Shown: positions 7,808 to 16,483 of the stretch, piece by piece
Numbering within the stretch: the stretch's first letter is position 1
Layout: each line of letters starts with the position of its first letter
Position numbers and translations under genes: made by a program
Assembly: GCF_023515955.1 (NCBI RefSeq)
Contig: NZ_CP097322.1
Location: 1,674,001 to 1,738,000 of the forward strand
Direction of reading: 5' to 3'
Length of the DNA: 64,000 nucleotides
Origin: Streptomyces sp. RerS4
GTDB taxonomy: Bacteria; Actinomycetota; Actinomycetes; Streptomycetales; Streptomycetaceae
The notes under the pieces: model-generated
What the model saw: only the letters and a program-made list of their open reading frames with translations
Told to the model about the DNA's origin: nothing
The model's database searches: none

Positions 7808-8577
7808 GGGGCCTCCCATTTCTGCTGGAGGTGGTTCATGGAGGCCAGCCAGCGGTCGGGGTGGCTCGCGCGGGCGACGTGGTAGTCCGCCACCTCGGGG
7901 TGCGGGAGGATCAAGAACCGGCCTTTCTCCATGCCGTCGAACAACGCGTCCGCGACCGCGTCCGGCTCGATCGCGGTCGGCGCGAGGACGAGTTCGCCCG
8001 CCGAGCCCGCGGCGGTCAGCATGTCGGTGCGCACGCCCTGCGGGCAGATCGCGTGGACCCGGACGCCGCGGTGGCGGTAGGTCAGCGACAGCCATTCCGC
8101 GTAGGCGAGGGCACCGTGCTTGGTGACACTGTACGGCGCCGCTCCGATCATGGTCAGCAGTCCGGCGGCGGAGACGGTCGACACGAAACGGCCGCCGCCG
8201 CGCTCCAGCCAGTCGGGCAGCAGGGTGCGGACGGCACGGACGTGGGCCATGACGTTGGTGTCCCAGGCCGCCTCCCAGACGTGCTCGTCCACGAACGCGT
8301 CGCCGCCCGAGGCGAGTCCCGCGTTGGCGCAGTACACGTCGACCGTGCCGCCGAGCGCCTCCCGGGCCTGCTCGGCGACGGTGGAGGCGTCGCCGGCCAG
8401 CGGGATCGCGCGCGCGCCGATCTCCCCGGCGACGGCGGCGGCCTTGGCCAGGTCGAGGTCGTTGACGACGACGGTGGCGCCCTCGGCGGCGAAGCGGCGG
8501 GCGAGGGCCGCGCCGATGCCGCCGCCCACGCCGGTGACGACGACTCGTTGGTCCTGGTACGCGCCGTACGCGCTCAT
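7804..8577 (-). CDS. short-chain dehydrogenase/reductase
   Basis: A 257-residue classical SDR. The cofactor motif TGVGGGIG lies near residue 14, an NAG-like segment reads CANAGLAS, and the catalytic Ser-Tyr-Lys set is in FVSTVSAAG and YSVTKHG. The Asp in VVNDLDLAK suggests NAD rather than NADP. ATG 8577 has a GAGGTGA site five bases upstream; the longer GTG start (8586) lies inside that site. Coupled to the acyl-CoA ligase, it probably oxidises a hydroxyacyl or alcohol intermediate of the same pathway. Confidence 0.88.
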   Translation of the reverse strand: MSAYGAYQDQRVVVTGVGGGIGAALARRFAAEGATVVVNDLDLAKAAAVAGEIGARAIPLAGDASTVAEQAREALGGTVDVYCANAGLASGGDAFVDEHVWEAAWDTNVMAHVRAVRTLLPDWLERGGGRFVSTVSAAGLLTMIGAAPYSVTKHGALAYAEWLSLTYRHRGVRVHAICPQGVRTDMLTAAGSAGELVLAPTAIEPDAVADALFDGMEKGRFLILPHPEVADYHVARASHPDRWLASMNHLQQKWEAP

Positions 8578-8654
8578 GGGGGTCACCTCTCGCCGCGAAC
8601 TGCCGGATGTCGTGTGCCGGATGGTGCAGCCCGAAGGCGCATGCCGGATCCGGG

Positions 8655-8674
8655 CAGACTAACCAGTCGGTATG
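8655..8674. promoter_or_regulatory. TetR-type palindromic operator, site 2
   Basis: Read on the minus strand this is CATACCGACTGGTTAGTCTG, identical to the left half and centre of the site at 2886 with a weaker right arm. It lies 78 bp upstream of the SDR-ligase operon. The shared sequence predicts joint control of this operon and the kinase-dehydrogenase operon. Confidence 0.6.
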
Positions 8675-8754
8675 TCGTGGCGGAAGGGGGGCGCGGCCGG
8701 TGGCGGGCGGCGTGGGTCGGGCCGGATCCGAAGGTGGGGACCTAGCGTGGCCGG

Positions 8755-10075
8755 ATGACGCTGTCACGACGCGGGGTACTGGGACTGGCGGGGCTCGTGG
8801 GGACGGGGAACGGTGGGGCGGTGGGGCGGTGGGGGCGGTGGGGGCGGTGGGGCGGTGGGAACGGCGTCGGCCCTGGACGCGCCCGCCGCGCCCGCCGGGG
8901 CGGCCGGGGCGGCCGGGGCGGCGGAGCGGGTGCGGACCGGCTTCGAGCGGCTCGCCGCCGAGGGCTACGCGTCGCTCGCCGGGCAGCGCGTGGGCGTCGT
9001 CACCAACCCGACGGGGATCACCGCCGACGCCCGCCACCTGGTCGACGTCCTGCACGCCGACGAACGGGTGGACCTCGTCGCGGTGTTCGGCCCGGAGCAC
9101 GGGTTCCGGGGGACGGCGCAGGCCGGCGGCTCGGAGGGGGCGGCCCGGGATCCGGCGACGGGGCTGCCGGTGTACGACACGTACGGCGCGAGCGGGCAGA
9201 AGCTCGCGGACCTCTTCACGGCGGCGGGGATCGACACGGTCGTCTTCGACATCCAGGACGTCGGCGCGCGCTTCTACACCTACGTCTGGACCCTCTACGA
9301 CTGCATGCGCGCGGCCGCCCTCGCCGACAAGACGGTGGTGGTGCTGGACCGGCCCAACCCGGTCGGCGGCCGGCGGGCGGCCGGGCCGGTGCTGCGGCCC
9401 GCGTACGCGAGCTTCGTGGGGCGGGAGCCGATCGCGCTCGCACACGGGATGACGGCGGCGGAACTGGCCCTGCTGTTCAACGGGGAGTTCCTGGCCGGGA
9501 AGCCGGCGCGGTTGCGGACGGTGCGGATGTCGGGCTGGCGGCGGGACGCCCTCTTCGGTGCGACCGGGCTGCCGTGGGTGCCGCCGAGCCCGAACATGCC
9601 GACCCCGGACACGGCGCTCGCGTACGCCGGGACCTGTCTGTTCGAGGGGACCAACCTGTCCGAGGGGCGGGGGACGACGACGCCCTTCGAGGTGCTGGGC
9701 GCGGAGGGGCTGGACCGGCGGTGGGCGGAGGCGGCGAGCGCGTTGGAGCTGCCGGGGGTGTGGTTCCGGGAGGCCTGGTTCACTCCGTCGTTCTCCAAGC
9801 ACGCGGGGAAGGTGTGCGGCGGGGTCCGGCTGATCGTCCACGACCGGGAGGCGTTCGACCCGGTCCGCGCGGGGATCGGGCTGCTGGTGACGGCGCGACG
9901 GGTGTGGAGCGGTTTCGGCTGGCGGGCGGACCACTGGATCGACCGGCTGACCGGCTCCGACCGGGTGCGGACCATGGTCGACGCCGGCGCGAGCGTGGAG
10001 GAGATCGCGGGTGACTGGGCGGCGGGGCTGGCCCGTTTCGCGGCGGTCCGGGAGGAGTACCTGCTGTATCCGTGA
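8755..10075 (+). CDS. NamZ-like exo-muramidase (DUF1343), signal peptide out of frame
   Basis: The frame from about 8862 to 10075 encodes a DUF1343/NamZ protein, a family of exo-beta-N-acetylmuramidases that trim muropeptides. Conserved blocks include VGVVTNPTGIT, FGPEHGFRG, VFDIQDVGARFYTY, LDRPNPVGG and the NLSEGRGTTTPFE segment. A twin-arginine type signal peptide (MTLSRRGVLGLAGL) starts at 8755 in a different frame, and an Ala-Ser-Ala cleavage site (TASALDAP) appears in the enzyme frame after a G-rich repeat. Loss of one G would join the two. Either the gene is shifted by one base or the sequence has an error there. Confidence 0.8.
8812..8859. repeat. G-rich tandem repeat with frame switch
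   Basis: Six copies of a GGTGGGGC-like unit with lengths 8, 8, 9, 9, 8 and a last partial copy; the difference is four versus five Gs. The tract lies exactly between the signal-peptide frame and the enzyme frame of the NamZ-like gene. A one-base change in any G run would alter the frame, so it could act as a slippage switch or be a sequencing weak point. Confidence 0.75.
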
Positions 10076-10172
10076 GCGGCCCGCGATCCGGTGGTGTCGG
10101 GGGGCTGGCCGGGAAAGGCGGGCGGCGGGATGCTGCGGACGGCACCACAGGCGCGGCGTGGAGGGGGAGGTC

Positions 10173-11552
10173 ATGGTGGGGATCGGGGCCGTGGGCGGCA
10201 TCGGGGCGGGCACCTGGCGGGTCGCCAGGGCGGTGGGCGGGATCGGGGTGGGCGGGATCGGGGTGGGCCCGTACCGGGAGCTTTCCTTCGACGCGCAGGG
10301 GGACGTGGATCCGACGGCGCAGGAGGCGGTGGCCCGGATCGAGGCCACGGACCTGCTGGTCTTCGCGCACGGGTGGAACAGCGACCGCTCGACCTCGACC
10401 CGGTTGTACGACCGGTTCTTCGCCCCCTTCCCCGGGCTGGTGGGCACGGGGGTACGGCTGGGGTACGTGGGGGTGGTGTGGCCCTCGATCCGCTTCGCCG
10501 ACGAGCCGATACCCGACTTCGACCCGCCGGGCGCCCTGGTCGGTCCGGGGTACGGGACGGCCTTGGACCCGGACACGCGGCGGGCGCTCGGGGAGTTCTG
10601 GCCGGGTCGGGAGGCGCAGGTGGACCGGGTCGCCGAACTGCTGGAGGAGCGGCCGGAGTCGGAGGCGGCCCTCGTGGAGTTCGGGGCGCTGGTACGGGAA
10701 CTGGCCGGGGTGGACGGGGCCGCGACGGCCGCCGCGGCCCGGGTGCCGGCGCTGTTCTCGCTGGACGTGCTCGCGGTGTGCCGGGACCTCGCGGGGGCGC
10801 TGGTGGAGGCGGGCTGCGGCGAGGTGGCCGGCGGGGGCGGTGAGGCGGGCGGCGGCGAGGTGGCTGCGGCGTTCGCGATCCGTGGCGGGCCGCGGGCCCT
10901 GTGGAGCGGGGCCAAGGAGCTGCTGCGCCAGGCGACGTACTACGAGATGAAGAAGCGGGCCGGGGTCGTCGGCGAGCACGGGCTCGGCCCGTTCCTCACC
11001 GAACTGGCGCTGCGCCGTCCGGCCCTGCGGGTGCACCTGATCGGCCACAGCTTCGGGGCGCGCCTGGTCTCGTTCGCGCTGCGCGCCACTGCGGACGGCT
11101 CGCGACACGTCGCCTCGCTGACGCTGCTCCAGGGGGCCTTCTCGCACTACGCGTTCAGTGGCCGACTCCCCCACGACGCGCGCCGCGGCGGCTCGCTGGC
11201 CGGGCTCCAGCGCAGGGTGACCGGGCCGGTGGTGGCCTGCCATTCCGCGCACGACACGGCACTGGGGCTCTTCTATCCGATGGCCTCCCGGATGGCAGGC
11301 GATTCGGCCGGTCTCCTCGGCTTCGCCGAACGGTGGGGCGCGATCGGGCACGGAGGGGTACGGGAGGTGTCGGGCGCCCCACGCCTGAGCCTCGACGCCG
11401 CCCTGCGCGACGGTCTGCCGACGACCGGTTGCGTCAGTGTGGACGCGGGCTCGGTGGTGCGGCGCGGCGGTGCGCCGTCGGGGGCGCACAGCGACATCTG
11501 CCACGAGGAACTGGCCCGGATCGTGGTGGCCGCGGGGCGCATGGGGCGCTGA
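10173..11552 (+). CDS. alpha/beta-hydrolase-fold protein, possible serine esterase
   Basis: A 459-residue protein. LVFAHGWNSDRS near residue 68 looks like the oxyanion-hole strand of an alpha/beta hydrolase, and VHLIGHSFGARL near residue 290 is a nucleophile elbow of the GHSFG type, giving the catalytic serine. The N-terminus (residues 1-35) is a Gly/Ile/Val-rich repeat and a Gly-rich loop lies near residues 215-230. There is no clear signal peptide. ATG 10173 follows GAGGGGGAGG. The substrate is unknown; a fold-level assignment is all the sequence supports. Confidence 0.65.
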   Translation: MVGIGAVGGIGAGTWRVARAVGGIGVGGIGVGPYRELSFDAQGDVDPTAQEAVARIEATDLLVFAHGWNSDRSTSTRLYDRFFAPFPGLVGTGVRLGYVGVVWPSIRFADEPIPDFDPPGALVGPGYGTALDPDTRRALGEFWPGREAQVDRVAELLEERPESEAALVEFGALVRELAGVDGAATAAAARVPALFSLDVLAVCRDLAGALVEAGCGEVAGGGGEAGGGEVAAAFAIRGGPRALWSGAKELLRQATYYEMKKRAGVVGEHGLGPFLTELALRRPALRVHLIGHSFGARLVSFALRATADGSRHVASLTLLQGAFSHYAFSGRLPHDARRGGSLAGLQRRVTGPVVACHSAHDTALGLFYPMASRMAGDSAGLLGFAERWGAIGHGGVREVSGAPRLSLDAALRDGLPTTGCVSVDAGSVVRRGGAPSGAHSDICHEELARIVVAAGRMGR

Positions 11553-11704
11553 CTTCCGGCCATGTGCCACCCGCACGCCTCGACCGCCCCCGCATGCGCC
11601 CACATCCGACCGGGCATGTTGGGCACGTCGGGGAGGGCTGCTTCGTTCGACGGAGTAGCGCGGACTCAGGTGTGGGGCAGGGGCACGGCGGAGGTGAAGG
11701 TGCG

Positions 11705-12304
11705 ATGGCGGGTTTTCGGAGTCTGGCCTATCAGGTGCGCGACGCGCGCAACGACCGGGCCCTGCGGCGCCATTCGCTGCGCCGCTGCCTGGAGCGGTTC
11801 GCCCCGTACGGGCACCGGGCGACGTGGTGGCACCTGTGCGACCGGCACGGGATCGCTCCCGAGGACCGGGGCGCGGATCCGCTGAGGCTGGTCGCGGCCC
11901 TGGAGGAGTTGGAGGACGCGCGGGCGGTCTGGTTGGAGTACGAGCGGCAGTTCGCGGCGCGGCGCAGACGGGAGAAGCACGACGGGGTGCGCCGGCCGGA
12001 GTGGGCGTGGGGCGGCAGCGGGGACGCGGTGGTGCGGTGCGCGGATCCCGGGGTGCGGCCGGAGGGGACGTTGGGCGAGGTGCTGCGGCGGCTGGTGAGG
12101 GCGCTGGAGTCCGAGCCGGGGACGGCGTGCCCGGTGTGCGGGGAGCGGGAGTTGAGCTGGCCGAGCGCGCTCGCGGGGCCCGGTGCGTGGGCCGGGGCGT
12201 GGGCGTGGGACGGGCCGGTGTGCGGGGGGTGCGGCATCGTGGTGCCGAGACCGGCGCTGGCGGACACGGTGCTGGTGCACCGGGAGTCGGCGGGTGCGGC
12301 GTGA
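11705..12304 (+). CDS. hypothetical protein with zinc ribbon
   Basis: A 199-residue protein I do not recognise. The N-terminal half is Arg/Glu-rich and probably helical (residues 5-100). The C-terminal part has paired cysteines, CPVCGE near residue 142 and CGGCG near residue 177, the spacing of a zinc ribbon. The upstream open frame is shadow of the hydrolase gene; ATG 11705 follows GGAGGTGAAGGTGCG. Its stop overlaps the GTG of the BKACE-like gene by 4 bp, so both were one transcriptional unit. Confidence 0.65.
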   Translation: MAGFRSLAYQVRDARNDRALRRHSLRRCLERFAPYGHRATWWHLCDRHGIAPEDRGADPLRLVAALEELEDARAVWLEYERQFAARRRREKHDGVRRPEWAWGGSGDAVVRCADPGVRPEGTLGEVLRRLVRALESEPGTACPVCGERELSWPSALAGPGAWAGAWAWDGPVCGGCGIVVPRPALADTVLVHRESAGAA

Positions 12305-13073
12305 GTCTCGGGGCGGGGGACGGTTTCGGGGGGCTCGTCGCGGGTGGGTCGCTTCAGGTCGTGTTGAACGGGGGGCGGGGCGGCGCCGACGGGCCGGCGG
12401 TGCCGATGTCGCCGCGGGAGCTGGCGGAGTCGGCGGTGGCGGCCGTCGCCGCCGGGGCCGGGGAGGTCCTCGTCCATCCCAGGACCCCGTGCGGTCGGGA
12501 GAGCCTGTCGCCCCGGGTGGTGGGGCCGGTGCTGGAGGAGTTGCGCGGCGCGGGGGTCCGCGTACCTCTGGCGGTGCCGGCGGATGTCGCCGAGGAGCCG
12601 GATCCCGGGGCCCGGATCGAGCGGGTGCGGTCCTGGACGGTGCTGCCCGAGCGGGCGACGGTGCGGTTCGCCGAGCCGGGGGCGCGGGAGGTGGCGCAGG
12701 CCCTGCTGGCGCGCGGGGTCGCGGTGGACGCGGTGGTGCCGCTGGGCGGTGGGGCCGGGCCGGAGCCGCTGGCCCGCTTCCTGGAGTGGGCCGCGCCCGA
12801 CCGGGGCCGGTCCGGCTGGTGGCGGAGCCGGCCGACGCGGCGGCGCTCGCCGGGCTGTGCCGGCTGCCGCCGGTGCGGATCCTGCTGTTCGGGCGGGAGG
12901 GCGCCGCGTGGCCGACGCTGCGGCTGGCCGCGCGGTGCGGCGCCGATGCGCGGATCGGCGTAGGGGATGTGCTGCGGCTGCCGGACGGAGCGCCCGCCCG
13001 CTCCAACGCGGAACTGGTCGCGGCGGCCCGCGAGGAGATACGCCGGGCGGGCGCGGGCTCGGGCGCGACCTAG
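12301..13073 (+). pseudogene. BKACE (DUF849) family protein, frame-shifted
   Basis: The first 170 codons match the beta-keto acid cleavage enzyme family: LQVVLNGGR strand, SPRELAESAVAAVAAGAGEV helix and the metal-site-like LVHPRTPCGRES. In typical members HxH is expected where this protein has HPR. After about base 12803 the homology continues in another frame (RLVAEPADAAALAGL, LLFGREGAAWPTLRLAARCG, ARIGVGDVLRLPDG) to the stop at 13073. A single extra G in the four-G run at 12803-12806 would restore one frame. It is therefore a recent pseudogene or a one-base sequence error. Confidence 0.75.
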
Positions 13074-13519
13074 GACGACAGCCGGGAGCCGGTGAGGCGT
13101 TCGCCGAAGACGTCGTCGGGGTTGGACAGGGCGCAGTTCTCCAGGGAGAGGCAGCCGCAGCCGATGCAGTCGGTCAAGTGGTCGCGCAGGCGGCCGAGTT
13201 GGTTGATCCGCTGGTCGAGCTCGGTCCGCCAGTTCTCGGACAGGAGCGCCCAGTCCTCCTTGGTCGGGGTGCGCTCCTCCGGCAGTTGGGCGAGGGCGTC
13301 CCTGATGCTGGAGAGCGGGATGCCCACGCGCTGCGCCGCCCGGACGAAGGCGACCCGGCGCAGCGTGTCACGGGTGTAGCGCCGCTGGTTGCCGGAGGTG
13401 CGTCGGCTGCTGATCAGGCCCTTCGTCTCGTAGAAGTGGAGCGCCGAGACGGCCGCTCCACTGCGGGCGGACAGCTGACCGACGGTGAGTTCGTGGACTT
13501 TTTCAGGAATCTGCGGCAC
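13070..13519 (-). CDS. soxR: SoxR redox-sensing MerR regulator
   Basis: A 149-residue MerR-family activator. The winged helix-turn-helix comprises VGQLSARSGAAVSALHFYE, followed by the dimer coiled coil. The C-terminal cluster motif CIGCGCLSLENC (C-x2-C-x-C-x5-C) binds the [2Fe-2S] centre that senses redox-cycling compounds. In Streptomyces SoxR responds to the organism's own redox-active metabolites rather than general oxidative stress. Start GTG 13519 was chosen because the long upstream extension is unrelated. It converges with the BKACE-like gene with a 4-bp overlap of stops. No canonical SoxR box was seen in the upstream 120 bp. Confidence 0.92.
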   Translation of the reverse strand: MPQIPEKVHELTVGQLSARSGAAVSALHFYETKGLISSRRTSGNQRRYTRDTLRRVAFVRAAQRVGIPLSSIRDALAQLPEERTPTKEDWALLSENWRTELDQRINQLGRLRDHLTDCIGCGCLSLENCALSNPDDVFGERLTGSRLSS

Positions 13520-13575
13520 ACGACCGAGCGTAGCCGGGCGTCCGTTGACATACACATACGGACCCCAGCATGCTG

Positions 13576-13589
13576 AGCAAGCGCTTATT
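13576..13589. promoter_or_regulatory. KstR2-like palindromic site upstream of MaoC gene
   Basis: AGCAAGCGCTTATT lies 54 bp before the MaoC-like gene. It agrees with the actinobacterial TetR motif ANCAAGNNCTTGNT (KstR2 type) except at one position, and the same AGCAAGCGCTTA core recurs at 14812, upstream of the neighbouring TetR gene. Joint control by that TetR is inferred. Confidence 0.55.
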
Positions 13590-13642
13590 CGCCACTCTGG
13601 AGCGCGTCCGTCGCAGGAGCCGTGGGAAGACAGGGGCAGGGC

Positions 13643-14104
13643 ATGGCCGAACCGAGGATCTTCACCTCCGCCGAGGAGCTGCGCGCCGGTATCGGCGATC
13701 CGCTCGGCCCCAGCGAATGGCTGGAGGTGGACCAGAAGCGCATCGACCTCTTCGCGGACGCGACCGGCGACCACCAGTGGATCCACGTGGACCCGGAGCG
13801 GGCGGCGGACGGGCCCTTCGGTTCCACCATCGCGCACGGCTATCTGACGCTGTCACTGCTGCCCAGCCTGGTGCCGCGGATCATGCGGGTCGAGGGCATG
13901 CGGATGGGCATCAACTACGGGGTGGACAAGGTCCGTTTCCCGGCGCCGGTGCCGGTCGGCTCGCGGTTGCGGGCCACCGCGGTGATCACGTCGGTCACCG
14001 AGGCGGGCGGCGGGGTGCAGGTCGCGGCGACCGTGACGGTCGAGCGCGAGGGCGGCGAGAAGCCGGTCTGCGTGGCGGAGTCGGTGTCGCGCTACTACTT
14101 CTGA
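13643..14104 (+). CDS. MaoC-like (R)-specific enoyl-CoA hydratase
   Basis: A 153-residue single hot-dog-fold hydratase. The hydratase-2 motif is clear: DATGDHQWIHVDPERA with the catalytic Asp and His, followed by GSTIAHGYLTLSLLP. Such enzymes hydrate trans-2-enoyl-CoA to (R)-3-hydroxyacyl-CoA. ATG 13643 follows CAGGGGCAGGGC. Its stop overlaps the convergent TetR gene by 10 bp. A KstR2-like palindrome upstream suggests repression by that TetR, linking the gene to acyl-CoA turnover. Confidence 0.88.
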   Translation: MAEPRIFTSAEELRAGIGDPLGPSEWLEVDQKRIDLFADATGDHQWIHVDPERAADGPFGSTIAHGYLTLSLLPSLVPRIMRVEGMRMGINYGVDKVRFPAPVPVGSRLRATAVITSVTEAGGGVQVAATVTVEREGGEKPVCVAESVSRYYF

Positions 14105-14748
14105 CCGCCGTCGGGACCGGGGCCGGAGCCCGGTCGCGCGGCCACCATGCGCAGGACGAGGTCGGAGTAGAGCGCGCCGACCTCGTCGGGCGTGCGGTGT
14201 CCGGAGGCGTTGAACCAGCGGGCCACGTCGATGCACAGCGACAGTACGGCGAGGGTGGTGCCCGGCACGTCGGGGACGTCGAACTCGCCGGCCCGCACGC
14301 CGTCGGAGAGGATCCGGCGCACGGCGGCGTCGCTCTGTCGGCGCAGCGCGACGATCTCGGTGCGGTGCTCGTGGCCGAGGGCGTCGAGCTCGTACTGGAC
14401 CACGCGCGCGGTGGTGTGGTGCCCGGCGTGCCAGCGCACGAAGGACCGTACGGCCTCGTCGAGGCGCTCGGCGGCGCTGCCGGGGCCGTCGGCGGCGGTC
14501 TCCAGGATCTCCAGGGCCTTGTCGTGCCCGATGCGGCTGATCCGGTGGAGGAGCTCTTCCTTCGTCTTGTAGTGGATGTAGAGGGCGGCCGGGCTCATGC
14601 CGGCGCGACCGGCGATGTCACGTGTGGTGGTCGCGTGGTAGCCGCGCTCGGCGAACGCCTCGACCGCGGCGACGAGCAGCCGCCGCGCGGCGTCGGGGGT
14701 GACCTCCGACCACGGCTGGTAGCCGCCGGTCTGCGCCGCGCTCTCCAT
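14095..14748 (-). CDS. TetR-family regulator
   Basis: A 217-residue TetR repressor: helix-turn-helix ATTTRDIAGRAGMSPAALYI then HYKTKEELL, with a long helical ligand domain. It resembles the KstR2/FadR-like group that responds to acyl-CoA thioesters. It is convergent with the MaoC gene, and the same palindromic core precedes both genes (13576 and 14812), which suggests autoregulation plus control of MaoC. The ligand is not predictable from sequence alone. Confidence 0.85.
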   Translation of the reverse strand: MESAAQTGGYQPWSEVTPDAARRLLVAAVEAFAERGYHATTTRDIAGRAGMSPAALYIHYKTKEELLHRISRIGHDKALEILETAADGPGSAAERLDEAVRSFVRWHAGHHTTARVVQYELDALGHEHRTEIVALRRQSDAAVRRILSDGVRAGEFDVPDVPGTTLAVLSLCIDVARWFNASGHRTPDEVGALYSDLVLRMVAARPGSGPGPDGGQK

Positions 14749-14811
14749 CGCTCGCTCACCCTCTTCGCGGTGTAGGAACCCTGTGGGAAAGGAACACCCT
14801 ACCCGAGGGTG

Positions 14812-14825
14812 AGCAAGCGCTTAGG
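14812..14825. promoter_or_regulatory. KstR2-like palindromic site upstream of TetR gene
   Basis: AGCAAGCGCTTAGG, 64 bp upstream of the TetR start at 14748, shares a 12-base core with the site at 13576. It overlaps the stop codon of the YiaAB-like gene (14821-14823), so the TetR promoter must lie within or just after the end of that gene. Confidence 0.55.
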
Positions 14826-15156
14826 CCGTGTCTTGTGGATCACGATCACGATCACGCCCCGGCTGCTTGCGTGTCGCGGCGAAGGGGTCGTACTCCGTCA
14901 TCAGCTTCTCCATCCGTGCCTGGTCGACCCGGGAGACGATCTGGGTGACCTCTTGGCGGTCGCGGATCACCTTGGCGAGGGTGAAGGCCGAGGTCGTCAG
15001 GTACAGGACGGCGATGCCGAGGAAGGCCCGCACCCAGGCGTCGGCGTCCAGGTTGTAGATCCCCAGGGACACCGCGCCGAGGGCGATGCCGAAGGAGGCG
15101 ACGGCCTGGCCGTAGTACGCCCCCGTGTTCTGCTGCTTGACCGGTGTCTCGTTCAT
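14821..15156 (-). CDS. YiaAB two-helix membrane protein
   Basis: A 111-residue protein with two hydrophobic helices (about residues 20-38 and 45-62: FGIALGAVSLGIYNL and AFLGIAVLYLTTSAFTLAK), the arrangement of the YiaA/YiaB domain. A hydrophilic C-terminal tail of about 45 residues is charged and ends in an Arg/Asp repeat (RDRDRDPQD). It is a probable inner-membrane protein of unknown role. ATG 15156 was chosen as the family homology begins there. Confidence 0.75.
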   Translation of the reverse strand: MNETPVKQQNTGAYYGQAVASFGIALGAVSLGIYNLDADAWVRAFLGIAVLYLTTSAFTLAKVIRDRQEVTQIVSRVDQARMEKLMTEYDPFAATRKQPGRDRDRDPQDTA

Positions 15157-15255
15157 GGCTCCAGCGTGGGGGCGGGGCGCCGCGCGCGCATGGGTGCGCG
15201 TACTCACCTCCGTACTCAGCCGGTTGCCCGGACCGCGCCGACGTCCGGTGGGCGC

Positions 15256-16407
15256 TCAGAAGGCCGAGACTCCCGTACGGGCGCGCCCGATCAGCAGCTT
15301 CTGGACCTGGCTGGTGCCCTCGTAGAGGGTCATCACGCGGGCGTCGCGCAGCAGCTTGCCGGCCGGGTACTCGTCGACGTAGCCGTATCCGCCGTGCACC
15401 TGGAGGGCGTTGCTCGCGGCGCGCACGGCGGCCTCGGAGGCGAAGAGCTTGGCGGTGGAGGCCTCGGTGGCGAAGGGCCGCCCGCGGTCGATGAGGTCGG
15501 CGACGCGCCAGGTCAGCAGGCGGGCCGCGTCCACGTCGACGGAGATGTCGGCGATGAGCTCCTGGACGAGCTGGTGGTGGGCGATCGGCTTGCCGAACTG
15601 CTCGCGCCGCGCGGCGTACGAGACCGCCGCGTCCAGCGCCGCCTGCGCGATGCCGACACAGCCGGCCGCCACCGACATCCGCCCCTTGGCCAGCGCCGAC
15701 ATGGCGACGGAGAAGCCCTTGCCCTCCGGTCCGAGCATCGCCGAGGCCGGTACGCGTACGGCGTCCAGGGCGAGTTCGGCGGTGGCCTGGCCGCGCAGGC
15801 CGAGCTTGCCGTGGATCTCGCGGCGGGTCAGGCCGGGGCTGTCGGCGGGGACGAGGAAGGCGGAGATCCCTCGGTGGCCCGGCGTGTCGTTCGTGCGGGC
15901 GAAGAGCAGGACGACGTCGGCCCAGGTGCCGTTGGTGATGAACATCTTGCTGCCGCTGATGACGTACGCGCCCCCCTCGCGTGCGGCGCGCGTGGTGAGG
16001 GCGGCCGCGTCCGAGCCGGTACCGGGCTCGGTCAGCCCGAAGCAGCCCAGCGCCTCGCCGGAGCACAGGCGGGGCAGCCAGGCGCGCTTCTGCTCCTCGC
16101 TCCCCCACGCGGCGAGCGTCTTGGCGACCAGGCCGAGGGAGACGGAGACGATGCCGCGCACGGCGGAGTCGGCGCGACCGAGTTCCTCGGTGACGAGGAC
16201 GTAGGACAGGTGGTCGCCGCCGGAGCCGCCGTACTCCTCGGGGACGGTGAGCCCGAGGAAGCCGAGGTCGCCGAGCTTCTTCACGATGGACCGGTCGACG
16301 CTCTCGGCCCGGTCCCAGGCGGCGGCGTACGGGGCGATCTCGCGGTCGCCGAACGCGCGGGCGAGCCGGCGGACGGCGTCCTGCTCCTCGCTGAGCTCCA
16401 GGTTCAC
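15256..16407 (-). CDS. acyl-CoA dehydrogenase
   Basis: A 383-residue standard-length acyl-CoA dehydrogenase, FAD-dependent, forming the 2,3-enoyl-CoA. Signatures are CFGLTEPGTGSDAAAL, KMFITNGTWAD, REQFGKPIAHHQLVQE and the region with the usual catalytic base, DARVMTLYEGTSQVQKLLIGR, where Glu in YEGTS is expected to abstract the alpha proton. GTG 16407 has GGAGGGAC upstream. It is divergent from a TetR gene, and the palindrome between them (16436-16456) probably controls both. Confidence 0.92.
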   Translation of the reverse strand: MNLELSEEQDAVRRLARAFGDREIAPYAAAWDRAESVDRSIVKKLGDLGFLGLTVPEEYGGSGGDHLSYVLVTEELGRADSAVRGIVSVSLGLVAKTLAAWGSEEQKRAWLPRLCSGEALGCFGLTEPGTGSDAAALTTRAAREGGAYVISGSKMFITNGTWADVVLLFARTNDTPGHRGISAFLVPADSPGLTRREIHGKLGLRGQATAELALDAVRVPASAMLGPEGKGFSVAMSALAKGRMSVAAGCVGIAQAALDAAVSYAARREQFGKPIAHHQLVQELIADISVDVDAARLLTWRVADLIDRGRPFATEASTAKLFASEAAVRAASNALQVHGGYGYVDEYPAGKLLRDARVMTLYEGTSQVQKLLIGRARTGVSAF

Positions 16408-16435
16408 GGGGTCCCTCCGGGCTCGGTCCGGGGCT

Positions 16436-16456
16436 TTAACTAGCACCGGTAGTTTA
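16436..16456. promoter_or_regulatory. TetR operator between acyl-CoA dehydrogenase and TetR genes
   Basis: The core AACTAGCACCGGTAGTTT is an inverted repeat with AACTA/TAGTT arms. It lies 29 bp from the dehydrogenase start and 28 bp from the TetR start. A near-identical sequence with better symmetry occurs at 19842-19860 before the aldehyde dehydrogenase gene. Confidence 0.7.
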
Positions 16457-16483
16457 TGGCGGGCAGGCCCTACTATGTGGCGC

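Noticed and set aside
5999..10915. A 4.9-kb open frame on the minus strand
   Set aside because: Only the part up to 7807 has ligase homology. The rest is GC-rich shadow across the SDR and NamZ genes, with Arg/Pro-rich composition.
13545..13575. TTGACA as a soxR or MaoC promoter
   Set aside because: No acceptable -10 lies 16-19 bp downstream on the plus strand, so it was not listed.
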